This document shows, piece after piece, positions 25,984 to 35,036 of a stretch of DNA of 64,000 bases. The DNA comes from Crateriforma conspicua. GTDB taxonomy: Bacteria > Planctomycetota > Planctomycetia > Pirellulales > Pirellulaceae. Each line of letters starts with the position of its first letter. The stretch's first letter is position 1. Location: positions 2,666,001 to 2,730,000 of the forward strand of contig NZ_CP036319.1 of assembly GCF_007752935.1 (NCBI RefSeq). Reading direction: 5' to 3'. The notes beneath the pieces are model-generated. The model had not been told where the DNA came from and made no database searches. It saw only the letters and a program-made list of their open reading frames with translations. A program made the position numbers and the translations under genes.

Positions 25984-27930
25984 TCAGCGATCGTCATCGC
26001 CGTCGGAGTTCCCTTTATATCCGCTACGCGAGTTCGCGTCGGACTTGGCGGATTCCAGCCATTGGCGTTTCGATTCCGCAGTGATGGGTTGGCCGGACGC
26101 CTTTTGTTTTTCGGCCCACTGGCGATAGCGATCCACGGTGTCACGGTCCCACGCGGAGGGGACCGATTTGGCTTGTTTCACATCGCCACCGGGCCAGCCT
26201 TCGCGGACGATCGAACGGGCGGGGTCGCCCTTTGCGTCGTCGGCGTCGCTTCGGTTACCGCCGAAAGAAAAAGCGGACGTTTCCGATTCATCCTGTTCGT
26301 CTTCGCCATCGACAAGCGTTGCATCGGCCAGGCCGCCGACCATTTGTTCCTGGGGACGGATCATCAACGCCCAGCGGTGCAGCATGCCGAATCGATCGCT
26401 GCGAGTGCCGCGAATCACCAATTGCCAAACACCGCGGGCGGATGTTCCGTTGAATTGTTCCAAACCGGGCTGGCGTCGTGCCTTGGCTTCGGTCAGGTGT
26501 CGACCTTCGAAAGGTGGCCGCGCCTTGGTGATCGGACGGTCCGATTGGTCGTCGAAGATCGTTTCTTCGAAGTGGTCGCCGCTGCCGCCGATCTCGGTGA
26601 ACAGTTCAACGCGTTGGCCTTCGGGACCGGTTAAGAAAGCGTCCAGGTGCCCGACGAAGGTGTGCGTGATCGACAGTTGGACGTTCAAGTCGCCGACGAT
26701 CAAATCTTCGTCGATCTCGATCTCGGAAATCACCGTGCGTTTGGGTGGCAGGACTTCCGCGGTCTCGTTGGAAAATTCGCCGCCCATCATCGCCTTGGAC
26801 GTCGACACTTCCATCGCCGTCAACAAGCCATCGGCATTGGCGTCCAACAGCGTGAACTCGGTCAGTTTGTCCGGCGTCCAATCTTCGGCGAACTCCGGCA
26901 TCGAAACTTGGCCGTCGCGGTCGGTGTCCAGTTCATAAAACCAGCCCGGCAGGCCTTCGGCATCGTCGCCGATTTCGTCCTGCAGCGACGTCAAATAGAA
27001 ATTCAGTTCGTCGCGCGAAAGATCGCCGTCACGGTCGGTATCGATTTGCGAGATCGGCAAATTCAAATCCGTCGATTCTTGGGCTTCCAACCGTCCGTTG
27101 CGGTTCTTGTCGAAACGGCCCAGCATGCTGGCGGTCAACCAGTAACGGCTGCCGCCGCGTCGCCACCATTGCCCGCGATCATCATCGTCATCACGGTTGC
27201 GGGTGACCGGTTCGACGCCCGAGCCGACGCGTCGTGCGCGTTGGATCAGTTCGCCCGAATCGTCTTTCAGCAACCGGCGTCGCGCGTATCGTTGGCTCAG
27301 TTCCAACCGGCTAAGTCGGTCATCCAAGTTCAGATCCATTTCAAACGGATCACGATGCGTCCACCGGCCACGCCTTGCCTCGCCACGATCGATATAGCCG
27401 TCATTGTTGCGGTCGTATCGCCGCAGCGTCTGGTCGGCTTCTTCCAAGTCGTCTTGGGTGTACGGGTACTTGATTTTGGCTAGCCCGAACCCAGGGACGA
27501 TCTCCTGTTCGTCGTCCGGTTCGAAGTCGCGAATCCGCGGGGCACTGTCCAGTCGGACGCGTTCGCCGGCGACACCGTTTTGAATGGCGTGATAGATTCG
27601 CGATGCTTCTTGGATGCGTTCGATGTCCTGGGGCTTGTTCATCGGAAGCCGCCGCTGGGCGTACACCTTTTCCAGATACGGCCGCGCCAGTGCGGTGATT
27701 TCGTCCGGATCGATTTTGCCGTTGTCGTCTCGGTCCAGCTTTTCCAGTGCTTCGCGGAATCCGGCTTGTCCGTTGGCCGCATTGGGTGCCACGGCGAATG
27801 ACAATGCCAAGACGGCGAAAGCCGACACGCATGCGTTCCGGATGTCAGTCCAGTGGTGACGTGGCGATGCACCGGAGCGTGCGGTGGTCGAAGCTGTGGT
27901 CCGAAACGGAGAGGGTGTTCGCATCGTCAT
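25984..27930 (-). CDS. EF-hand protein with P/Homo-B domain
   Basis: A 648-residue exported protein. Its start ATG shares one base with the stop of the upstream secretin-like gene (TAATG), so the two are coupled. A hydrophobic segment near residues 34-55 (FAVLALSFAVAPNAANGQA) serves as signal. At least four EF-hand-like calcium loops follow, for example DRDDNGKIDPDE, DRNNDGYIDRGE, DTDRDGDLSRDE and DTDRDGQVSMPE. A P/Homo-B beta-sandwich lies at about residues 395-535 (LNVQLSITHTFVGHLDAFL; GVWQLVIRGTRSDRFG). The C-terminus is low-complexity. P domains normally accompany subtilases, but no protease domain is present. A calcium-dependent adhesive or structural role next to the secretin is inferred. 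Confidence 0.88.
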   Translation of the reverse strand: MTMRTPSPFRTTASTTARSGASPRHHWTDIRNACVSAFAVLALSFAVAPNAANGQAGFREALEKLDRDDNGKIDPDEITALARPYLEKVYAQRRLPMNKPQDIERIQEASRIYHAIQNGVAGERVRLDSAPRIRDFEPDDEQEIVPGFGLAKIKYPYTQDDLEEADQTLRRYDRNNDGYIDRGEARRGRWTHRDPFEMDLNLDDRLSRLELSQRYARRRLLKDDSGELIQRARRVGSGVEPVTRNRDDDDDRGQWWRRGGSRYWLTASMLGRFDKNRNGRLEAQESTDLNLPISQIDTDRDGDLSRDELNFYLTSLQDEIGDDAEGLPGWFYELDTDRDGQVSMPEFAEDWTPDKLTEFTLLDANADGLLTAMEVSTSKAMMGGEFSNETAEVLPPKRTVISEIEIDEDLIVGDLNVQLSITHTFVGHLDAFLTGPEGQRVELFTEIGGSGDHFEETIFDDQSDRPITKARPPFEGRHLTEAKARRQPGLEQFNGTSARGVWQLVIRGTRSDRFGMLHRWALMIRPQEQMVGGLADATLVDGEDEQDESETSAFSFGGNRSDADDAKGDPARSIVREGWPGGDVKQAKSVPSAWDRDTVDRYRQWAEKQKASGQPITAESKRQWLESAKSDANSRSGYKGNSDGDDDR

Positions 27931-30686
27931 TAGCGGCCCCCTCGGTTGTATCCGGGAGAGTAGCTGCCACGGTAGCGGGACGATGAAGAAGAGGAGGATG
28001 ATGAGCTGCGGCGATAGCTGCTGTTGCCGGACGTGCCGCCGGTCACGGTGCCGCCGAAGAACCCGGGTTGCAGGATCGCTTGCAGCGCCGCGTTGCTGGG
28101 CGTCATCACCTCGACCGTCTGCTCGCTGCTGGCGTCCAGTCGATCCACCAGGGCTTGGACTTGTTCGAACAACTGATCGGGGGCCGTGATGATCAGCGAC
28201 TGGCTGGGCTCGTGGACGGCGACCGTCATTTTGGGTTCGGCGATTTCTGGGGCCGACGCACCGGGTTTCTTGCCGGAGGGCCTTTTCGAATCGCCACGAT
28301 CGTCGTTGTCGCGTTGCCGCGGGTCTTGTTCGCGTCGCGGATCGCCTCCGCCACCGGCGGCGGCCACCGATGCTTTGGAATCGGCGATGCGATCGGCAAA
28401 GGCTTCGCGAATGGCCGCGGCGACTTCGTTGACATCGGCGTGAACGACTTCGATGACCCGCGTGACGCCGTAGGTCTTGTTGTCGGTCAGGCTGTTGTCC
28501 TTGTCGATGATTTTCAGATAGGACTCGATCAGCGTCAGGTCGCCCGCGGTGCCTTGTGCGATCAAGCGATTCAGTCGTGGGTCGGCGACCACGGTGATGC
28601 TGCCGGCCATCATCGTCATCGTGCCTTCGCGTGACGTCACGATGCTGCCCAGATAAGTCCCGCCGCCGGACACATAACCGTTGACCAGCGTGCCGGCTTG
28701 GCCTTCGCGTGCCGCTTCGCCACCGTCAAGCAATTCGGCCAGCATCCGCAGGGCGTCGTTAGCCTTGGCGTACGACAGATAGAAAATGATCGGCGGCGAA
28801 GGAGCCAATTCGGCGGGGCCGGCGATGTTTTGCAGATGTCGTTTGAATTCCGCCAACGCGTCGCTGTCGTCGGACTGGATCAACAGCCCGCGAGAGATCA
28901 GTTGGCATCGGATCATCGCCGCTTGGCTGCGCTGGTTGTCAGTCAACAGGCGTGGACCGCCTTCATCGGCACCGTCGGTCAAACTGATCAGCGTGCGTTC
29001 TTCTTCGGTCAGGTTCGCGTCGACGCCGGATTTCTGGTCGGCGGCGTCCGGTTTGACTTTGTCGCCGATGGCCTTTTCCGTTGGTGACGTTTTCACGCCG
29101 CGACCGGACGGGAACAGGACGACGGGGTTGTCTTCACGCCAGAACTTGGCCGCGGTTTCCAAGGATTCCAGAGCCGCGCGACCGCTAAGCGGCAGAATCG
29201 TCACGTCGTCGCCGGTGTCGGGGCTGCCCGAATCCAAGCCGGCGACGATTTGTTTGATCTGTTCGATTTGGCGGGGCGTGCCGCGAACGAACAGTCGCAT
29301 GTGTCCGGGATCGGCGTCGATTTTGGGGGGTGTCTCGGCGTCACGATCGTCGTCGTCAAAGTCATCCAAGGCCAGCATTTCTTCGATCAGGCTGATCGCA
29401 AAGATCGGGTCGACCGATTGCAGCGGCACCACTTCGAATCCGGCTTCGCTGCCCTGCAGTTCCCCAACGGTCGCGGCGATTTGGTCGTGCAGCCGCGGTG
29501 AGGCCAACGCGATGATGCTGTCGGATTTCTCGTCGACCGACATCCGCAATGTTTCGCCGGCCAGCATCGTTTGCAGCACGTCGTAAACCATTTCGGCATC
29601 GCCGGCGACCGGATGGCTGCGCAGTTCAACGTCGCTGTCGGATCCGCCGAAGGTGGCTGCGGGCTGGTCCAGCGATTCGACCAAGTTTTCGATCACCTTC
29701 ACCTTGTCTTCCACGCCGGTGGCAAAGATGAATTTCCCGGTCGGATCGGACGACAGGCTGACATCGATGCCGATCGTTTCGCCGGTCGCCAAGCCCAGGT
29801 GCGGCCGAGCGACAACCAGAATGTCTTCGGCGTCCACGTTCTGTAGCGCGAACGTCTTCATCACTGTGCCGTTGTCCAGCGAATCTGGCGTGAACGAATC
29901 AATGATCGATTTCGCGCTGGTGACCTTGGCAACCGTGTCGGTGACCATCAGTTGTTTGGTCTTGGCGAACACGGCCGGATCGATCATCAGATTCAATGGG
30001 CCCAGTTCCTGCAGGGCTTCGTCGGGTTCCAGGTCGCCCAGGGCCAGGAAGCAGCGGACGACTTCGTAGGACGGTCGGTCGGCCAATTCGTCGGCGGGAA
30101 CACGGGGGGCCAAGGCTTCCAGTTGCTGAACGCTGCGGGGGTTGGCCAGATTGATCGCCGACAGCAGCCGGCCGCTCTGGACCAGCGTGAACCCCTGCGG
30201 CAGCAGAAACAGGTTGATGCGATCGATCGCCTGGCGGTGCGTGAACGTGTTGGGATCGGTGTAAGTGAAGCTGCCAGCGGGAAGCTCGTCGAACTGGAGT
30301 GCCAGGTCGGCTTCGTCAGCGATCCACCGAATGACGTCTCGCCACGGCACGCGATCGAAATTGAATCGGACGATCGGATTGCCATCGGCGTCGGTCGACG
30401 GCAAGCTGCGCTGGCGGTTTTCGGCCGGCGTGACCGTAACGTTGGAGCCGCCAACGTCAAATCGATCCAGCCATGATTTTTCAGACTCCGCCGCACTCTC
30501 TTGATCAACGTCCGATTCCTGGACGTCTTCCTGCGGGGCGTCTGATTCTTGGGCAACCGCGAATGGGGCGGCCAGAGTCAGCGGCAACAGCAGGCCGGCG
30601 ATGGCGAGAAAGACTCGTGTCGCTGCGGACAGAAACGGCGCATGGCATCGCGGCGGACGCGTTTGCGTCTGGATGGCGTGGTGCAT
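27930..30686 (-). CDS. Secretin N-domain (GspD/NolW-like) protein lacking an obvious barrel
   Basis: The ATG at 30686 is chosen because it precedes a signal peptide (TRVFLAIAGLLLPLTLAAPFAVA); the longer frame upstream looks non-coding. The 918-residue product has a secretin/TonB short N-terminal-like domain (VPWRDVIRWIADEADLAL) and then several repeated secretin N (NolW-like) domains, recognisable from blocks such as MKTFALQNVDAEDILVVA, GKFIFATGVEDKVKVIENLV and SLIITAPDQLFEQVQALVDR. In GspD-type secretins these precede a beta-barrel; here the last N-domain is followed only by a Ser/Gly/Arg-rich tail (a run of ten Ser). It may be a periplasmic ring component or planctomycete-specific relative. 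It is coupled to the EF-hand/P-domain gene downstream. Confidence 0.85.
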   Translation of the reverse strand: MHHAIQTQTRPPRCHAPFLSAATRVFLAIAGLLLPLTLAAPFAVAQESDAPQEDVQESDVDQESAAESEKSWLDRFDVGGSNVTVTPAENRQRSLPSTDADGNPIVRFNFDRVPWRDVIRWIADEADLALQFDELPAGSFTYTDPNTFTHRQAIDRINLFLLPQGFTLVQSGRLLSAINLANPRSVQQLEALAPRVPADELADRPSYEVVRCFLALGDLEPDEALQELGPLNLMIDPAVFAKTKQLMVTDTVAKVTSAKSIIDSFTPDSLDNGTVMKTFALQNVDAEDILVVARPHLGLATGETIGIDVSLSSDPTGKFIFATGVEDKVKVIENLVESLDQPAATFGGSDSDVELRSHPVAGDAEMVYDVLQTMLAGETLRMSVDEKSDSIIALASPRLHDQIAATVGELQGSEAGFEVVPLQSVDPIFAISLIEEMLALDDFDDDDRDAETPPKIDADPGHMRLFVRGTPRQIEQIKQIVAGLDSGSPDTGDDVTILPLSGRAALESLETAAKFWREDNPVVLFPSGRGVKTSPTEKAIGDKVKPDAADQKSGVDANLTEEERTLISLTDGADEGGPRLLTDNQRSQAAMIRCQLISRGLLIQSDDSDALAEFKRHLQNIAGPAELAPSPPIIFYLSYAKANDALRMLAELLDGGEAAREGQAGTLVNGYVSGGGTYLGSIVTSREGTMTMMAGSITVVADPRLNRLIAQGTAGDLTLIESYLKIIDKDNSLTDNKTYGVTRVIEVVHADVNEVAAAIREAFADRIADSKASVAAAGGGGDPRREQDPRQRDNDDRGDSKRPSGKKPGASAPEIAEPKMTVAVHEPSQSLIITAPDQLFEQVQALVDRLDASSEQTVEVMTPSNAALQAILQPGFFGGTVTGGTSGNSSYRRSSSSSSSSSSRYRGSYSPGYNRGGR

Positions 30687-31057
30687 CGGAGGCAGGCGAT
30701 TTTTGAGGTGGGATCTGATCAGGCGGGGCCGTCGACATCGGGCGGTCGACGTTTCATCAGTATACCCGCTGTGTCCAGATGTCGGACCGGCGAAAATCGC
30801 GTTTCGTTCCGATGAATCCCGGCATGCGGCAACTTTGCGGGGGCGAATCGCACCGGTTGCACCTACGCCGCGCGGGGGCCCGCGGCCGGGCGATTCACGT
30901 CGGCTCAAATTCAATTGAACGGTTCAGCGAAACCGTGATCCGGAATCGGCCACGGCGTCGATCCGATGGGCGGGCTGCCGGGCCACCGAGCCGCGTCCGG
31001 GTTAGTCGCGCGGCGATTGGCGTTCACGATTTCGTGGTTGATGCCGCCGCGCCGGGC
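30687..31057. other. Intergenic region, no recognised gene
   Basis: About 370 GC-rich bases lie between the secretin-like gene start and the 3' end of the ribbon-helix-helix gene on the same strand. The secretin operon promoter should be here. Frames on both strands are long only because of base composition and carry no motif. Confidence 0.4.
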
Positions 31058-31819
31058 CTATTGGCCGTCGCCGCCACGCTGGGACCAGTCCCCAGAGGCG
31101 GGGGGACGCAAGTTGATCGAAGATAAACTTTCCGGCGTCTCCGGCGCAGCGTCTTTGGCCGTGGAGTGGCGGGTCAATTGCGGCTCTTTGGACCGCCGCC
31201 GAGTGTCGGCTTGCTGGCGATTCTGGGTTCGAGCTTGGGGGCCGGGGCGTCGGCCACGACGGCGGCCGCGCTGCAGCGGAACGTGCCGGGCATCGAGCCG
31301 TTGAAGCAGCTTGGTGATGCACAGCTTGTTGATGCTCAGGTTCTGTTCGTCGGCTTCCATCCGCAGAGCTTCGTGAAGTGATTTTGGGATGCGGATCGTG
31401 ATCATCCGCTCCGGTTCACTGGCCCCTCCCTTGCCCACTTCCTGGCTCCGCAACGCCGCAATCATTTCTTGGATTTCGATGTACGGATCGGTCGTTTCGA
31501 AGTACCGCATTTGATCCGGGTGGGGGAACAGTTTTCGGCAGATGCCCTCGGTCCCCAGCAGCTCGCGAAACAGGACCACCCAGTCCCCCGTTTGGCTGAA
31601 CGCATCGGCGGCCAAACGTAGGGCTTCGCCGGGGCGTTCTTCCATCGGCAAATCGGTGTCGATCGGCCCCAGACTCAGGCGTACCGATTCAGGCTGTGGC
31701 TTGTCCGGATCCGGATCGCTGGCGTATCGCAACGGCCGGCCTTCGGCGTCCACGGCGTTCTTGCCGTTGAGGTTGCGGCGGGCGGGGGCGGAGTTGTGCG
31801 AAGGCGATGATGAGGGCAT
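31058..31819 (-). CDS. Ribbon-helix-helix (HicB/Arc-like) protein with long N-terminal extension
   Basis: The ATG at 31819 is taken as start; upstream codons are in frame but look non-coding. In the 253-residue product, residues 139-175 form a ribbon-helix-helix motif: MITIRIPKSLHEALRMEADE followed by QNLSINKLCITKLLQRL. This is the fold used by HicB-type antitoxins and Arc/MetJ repressors to bind operators as dimers. The N-terminal 135 residues include an acidic, HicB-like part (VRLSLGPIDTDLPMEERPGE, FRELLGTEGICRKLF). The C-terminus is strongly basic and low-complexity (RGRRRGRRPGPQARTQNRQ). No toxin gene is adjacent, so a DNA-binding regulator is more likely than a toxin-antitoxin pair. Confidence 0.75.
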   Translation of the reverse strand: MPSSSPSHNSAPARRNLNGKNAVDAEGRPLRYASDPDPDKPQPESVRLSLGPIDTDLPMEERPGEALRLAADAFSQTGDWVVLFRELLGTEGICRKLFPHPDQMRYFETTDPYIEIQEMIAALRSQEVGKGGASEPERMITIRIPKSLHEALRMEADEQNLSINKLCITKLLQRLDARHVPLQRGRRRGRRPGPQARTQNRQQADTRRRSKEPQLTRHSTAKDAAPETPESLSSINLRPPASGDWSQRGGDGQ

Positions 31820-32173
31820 AGCGAACGAAATTTCCGGTCGGATTCCTTGACATGCACGTCCCCGGGCGGGCCCCGGCGGTGCTTGCTGGTATCCTGGGAG
31901 GGCGTGCGATTGATTTGCCGCCATCCTCCGACCCATTCAAATGCTATCGCCGAACATTTGCTGTCATAACGACTTAGCGATGCCGCCACCAAGTTGCACG
32001 CTAGCTATGCAGCCACCCAGAGGTGTGGTGAACGGCGTTTGCTGAAGAATTGAGCAGCCTGCTTTGTCTCGTTGCCCAGGTGTCCGCTTTGTCGGGCAAG
32101 CGGAAATTTTACGAAAAGTTTTCTCGCCACGGTCGCGTCCGGCGGCGATTGGTGGCGTCGCCGGGCCGGACGA
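31820..32173. other. Intergenic region, no recognised gene
   Basis: About 350 bases separate the ribbon-helix-helix gene from the end of the Cys-rich barrel-like gene. No conserved frame, RNA gene or clear hairpin terminator was recognised. The promoter of the ribbon-helix-helix gene is expected in the part near 31820-31990. Confidence 0.35.
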
Positions 32174-33724
32174 CTAGTACCACTTTTCCACCAGGAAGCT
32201 GCCGTTGTCGGCGACGTCGAACAGCGGGCGACAATAGCGTCCGCAACCGTTCGGTCCGCCCGGCCGATAGACCAGTGCGATCGACAAATTCCAGTGTTCG
32301 TTGCGGTGCTGGTTGCTCGCGCCTTCACCCACCACATAGGTGGTGCTGGTCGCCAGCATCAGCTTTTCACGCAGCGGCAGATTCAGGTGCGATCCCATCA
32401 GGAAATTGCCTTCGTCCGTGCCGCCCAAAAAGCCCATCGCGTCACCGCCACCGGACAGGATCCGGCGATAGAACAGACGGTACTGGTCGATCGCTTCGAA
32501 CTGCACGTAGTCGGTGACGAATTGACCGTCATCGTCCAAGACGGTGGTGTCAGAAATGTTGCTGTTCAAAGCCGCCGTGTAACGGACGCCGAAGTCGTGA
32601 CAGCGACCGGTCCGCCAGCTGACTTCGCCGCGAATTTGCAGCAGGTCGCCTTGGAAGTACCAGTCGTCATTCAGGTAATCCAGCACAGCCCCGTATTGCA
32701 GGCCGTAGTCCACCCGGCGAAACAGGCCGCCGGTCAGGAAGATTTGGTTGCGGCTGGAGTCGGAAAACTCGCTGCCACGCAGGTTCGATTGGGTGGCACG
32801 CAGCCCCAGTTGGGCGGCCAAATCGACGCCCAGCCAACGGCGAAGCGATCGGCCTTCGTTGACCCCTTGGTGGAATCCGAAACTGCCCGATCCGTCCAGG
32901 ACTCGGCTGCCCGCCGGTCCCGCGTCGACGTAGTTCAGCGGGCCGCTGTAGGCCATCGAACCGGCGAAGAATTGAAAGCGTGACCAGTTGATTCTTAGGA
33001 TCGGCAGGAAGACCGGGACCGCAGCCGGCCCCCCCACGGAATCGCAGCCGCCGCCGTCGCAGCCGCCACAGTCACAACCGACCGTGCCGGTGCAGCCGAG
33101 CGAACCGTATCCGTATTCCATTCCACATCCGGGTTCGATTCCACAAGCCGGTTCCATGCCACACACCGGTTCACAGCCACAAGCCGCTTCGATCCCGCAA
33201 ACTGGTTCCATCCCACAAGCGGGCTCGACGATCACCGCTTCCATCCCGCATCCCGGTTCGACGCCGCAGTGGCCGCAATCGCAAACCGGTCCGCACCGAC
33301 CGTGGTCTTCCAGAAAACCAACTTGTTGAACGTTGCCGCCGTTTCGGTTGACCAGATTTCCGCGAAGCGACTCGGCCGGCACCTCAGCCAGAACCTGGCC
33401 TTCGGCCGCCATCCGGATCATGGAATCGCGGCTGCTGGTCGGACGTTTGGGGGCCACCGAAGTCTGGGGCAATCCGGCCGGTTTGGCGTTGAACTGAATG
33501 CGACCCGGCGGCTGGGCTTGGTAGCCCGAACGCAGGTGATTGTTGGGCGTCTGGGTGGACACTTGGGCGGAGCCCGCCGGGCAACGCAGAATGCCCACCG
33601 CGATCAGGCACGTGACGATCGCGGTCATCCGCCAGCGGCGGGAATCCTGTAATGATCGGCCAAGCGTTATCATGACGTTGCTTTGTGGCTTTTTGGCTGT
33701 CGGGGAGGGGGATGTGTTTGTCAT
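32174..33724 (-). CDS. Planctomycete surface protein: Cys-rich repeats plus beta-barrel-like domain (DUF6666-like)
   Basis: A 516-residue exported protein with an internal signal-type segment (MTAIVTCLIAVGILRCPAGSA) after a basic lead. The ATG at 33724 is used; an internal ATG at 33673 is also possible. Residues about 144-230 hold a cysteine-rich repeat of the form (E-P-x-C-G-M/I), at least nine times (for example VEPACGMEPVCGIEAACG), ending in CDCGGCDGGGCD. The remaining 270 residues are rich in aromatic and alternating polar residues (QFFAGSMAYSGPLNYVD; VEKWY at the C-terminus ends in an aromatic residue), as expected of an outer-membrane-like beta-barrel. The repeats could be disulfide-bonded or bind metal. 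The family name is a recollection, not a search result. Confidence 0.7.
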   Translation of the reverse strand: MTNTSPSPTAKKPQSNVMITLGRSLQDSRRWRMTAIVTCLIAVGILRCPAGSAQVSTQTPNNHLRSGYQAQPPGRIQFNAKPAGLPQTSVAPKRPTSSRDSMIRMAAEGQVLAEVPAESLRGNLVNRNGGNVQQVGFLEDHGRCGPVCDCGHCGVEPGCGMEAVIVEPACGMEPVCGIEAACGCEPVCGMEPACGIEPGCGMEYGYGSLGCTGTVGCDCGGCDGGGCDSVGGPAAVPVFLPILRINWSRFQFFAGSMAYSGPLNYVDAGPAGSRVLDGSGSFGFHQGVNEGRSLRRWLGVDLAAQLGLRATQSNLRGSEFSDSSRNQIFLTGGLFRRVDYGLQYGAVLDYLNDDWYFQGDLLQIRGEVSWRTGRCHDFGVRYTAALNSNISDTTVLDDDGQFVTDYVQFEAIDQYRLFYRRILSGGGDAMGFLGGTDEGNFLMGSHLNLPLREKLMLATSTTYVVGEGASNQHRNEHWNLSIALVYRPGGPNGCGRYCRPLFDVADNGSFLVEKWY

Positions 33725-33874
33725 CAAGCACCGGCAGGCGGAATCCGGCGGCGATCGGGCCCGGCGAAACGGAAAATACGTTTCGCGTTCGGGGGGATCG
33801 CCGCAATGTTCGGGACCGCCGGCCTACCAAGACGACTGCCTGGTTCCCCTCATCGGCTCCGCAGAATCGATTTA

Positions 33875-34951
33875 ATGAGAAAAGTTGGTCTAATCGTTAC
33901 TCTTTTCCATCGCTGCCCTTCTTTCGCGGAGGTTTGCGAAAGATGCGAAGGCCCGGCGTTTTGGTGGTGCCGCGGGGTCTCGCTTTGCCAGAAAGCTTGG
34001 GCGGTCCGGGAAGGTTGGCTGGTGGTGGGTGTCTGCCTGCTGGGGTTGCTGTGGGCCGAAGCCGACACCGCTCAGGCAACCGGTGAAAAGGAATCCGGCG
34101 GCCAGGAATCTGGCGGCCAGGTCGCTGGCACCGCGGCAATGAAGTATCCGATCGCCGTGGCCGTCGAATCGGGCGACGCCGCGACCGATGACACGCTGTA
34201 CATCGTCGACCTGGAGTTGCCGGGGATCTGGAAGTCTGAATCCGGCGACCGCACCCTGTTTGCTGAAGGTTCGCCGCGTTTCCGCCAGCCGCTGAATCGG
34301 CCTCGTTGCATCGTGTTGCACCCGAGCGGCGGAATCCTTGTGGGTGATTCGGCGACCCGCGAGGTCTATCACATTCCCGCCGCCGGTGCGGAACCGAAGC
34401 CTTTGTCCGGCGGCAAAATCGGCATTCCGATGTCTTTGGCGGTCGATTCGGGCGGCCAATGGCTGTTCGTCGCTGATGCCGAAACGCAGGCGATCTGGCG
34501 GATGCCGGTCGACGGCGGTGCCCCCGAATGGTTCGCCCGCGTCAATGCACGGGGCCTGGCGTTTCGCGACGAATCTACGTTGGCCGCTGTTTGTCCGGCC
34601 AAGCGGTCGGTTCAGTTGATCGACGTCAGCGTTCCGACGGTCGATCGCCCCGACCGCATCGTCGAAAACCCGGCGGTGACGACGGTGCTGGACCAGCGGA
34701 CGTTCCAATTCCCCGCCGGCTTGGCCGTTGCCGACGACCGGTTGTTGGTGACCGACGTTTACGCGGGTGGCGTTTTTTCTGTCGACGGCGACGGTGCGGT
34801 CACCGCATGGGCCGAAGGACAGGACCTGGCCGGACCGGTCGGGATCGCCGCCGGTGAAAACGCCGTTTGGGTGGCCGACCCGCAACGGGGGCGGTTGGTG
34901 GCGTTTTCACGAGACGCTTCCTCGCCGAAAGTCGTCGCGACCCGGCAGTAG
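33875..34951 (+). CDS. NHL/SMP-30-like beta-propeller protein, exported
   Basis: A 358-residue product if started at ATG 33875; the frame extends further 5' but overlaps the promoter of the divergent gene. A hydrophobic stretch WLVVGVCLLGLLWAEADTAQA near residues 48-68 looks like the real signal peptide, so an internal start is possible. The body has five or six repeats of the type GIPMSLAVDSGGQWLFVADA, ETQAIWRMPVDGG, FPAGLAVADDRLLVTDVYAGG and PVGIAAGENAVWVADP, the blades of a six-bladed beta-propeller. No catalytic residues were identified. The protein probably acts in the periplasm as a binding scaffold or lactonase-like enzyme; function unknown. Confidence 0.72.
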   Translation: MRKVGLIVTLFHRCPSFAEVCERCEGPAFWWCRGVSLCQKAWAVREGWLVVGVCLLGLLWAEADTAQATGEKESGGQESGGQVAGTAAMKYPIAVAVESGDAATDDTLYIVDLELPGIWKSESGDRTLFAEGSPRFRQPLNRPRCIVLHPSGGILVGDSATREVYHIPAAGAEPKPLSGGKIGIPMSLAVDSGGQWLFVADAETQAIWRMPVDGGAPEWFARVNARGLAFRDESTLAAVCPAKRSVQLIDVSVPTVDRPDRIVENPAVTTVLDQRTFQFPAGLAVADDRLLVTDVYAGGVFSVDGDGAVTAWAEGQDLAGPVGIAAGENAVWVADPQRGRLVAFSRDASSPKVVATRQ

Positions 34952-35036
34952 ACGGCACCACCAATCAGCAAGAACGCGGGCGACAAGCGGTTGCTTGCTG
35001 ACTCGTCAGAATCCTGCCCTCGGGTTAAACTTCGGC

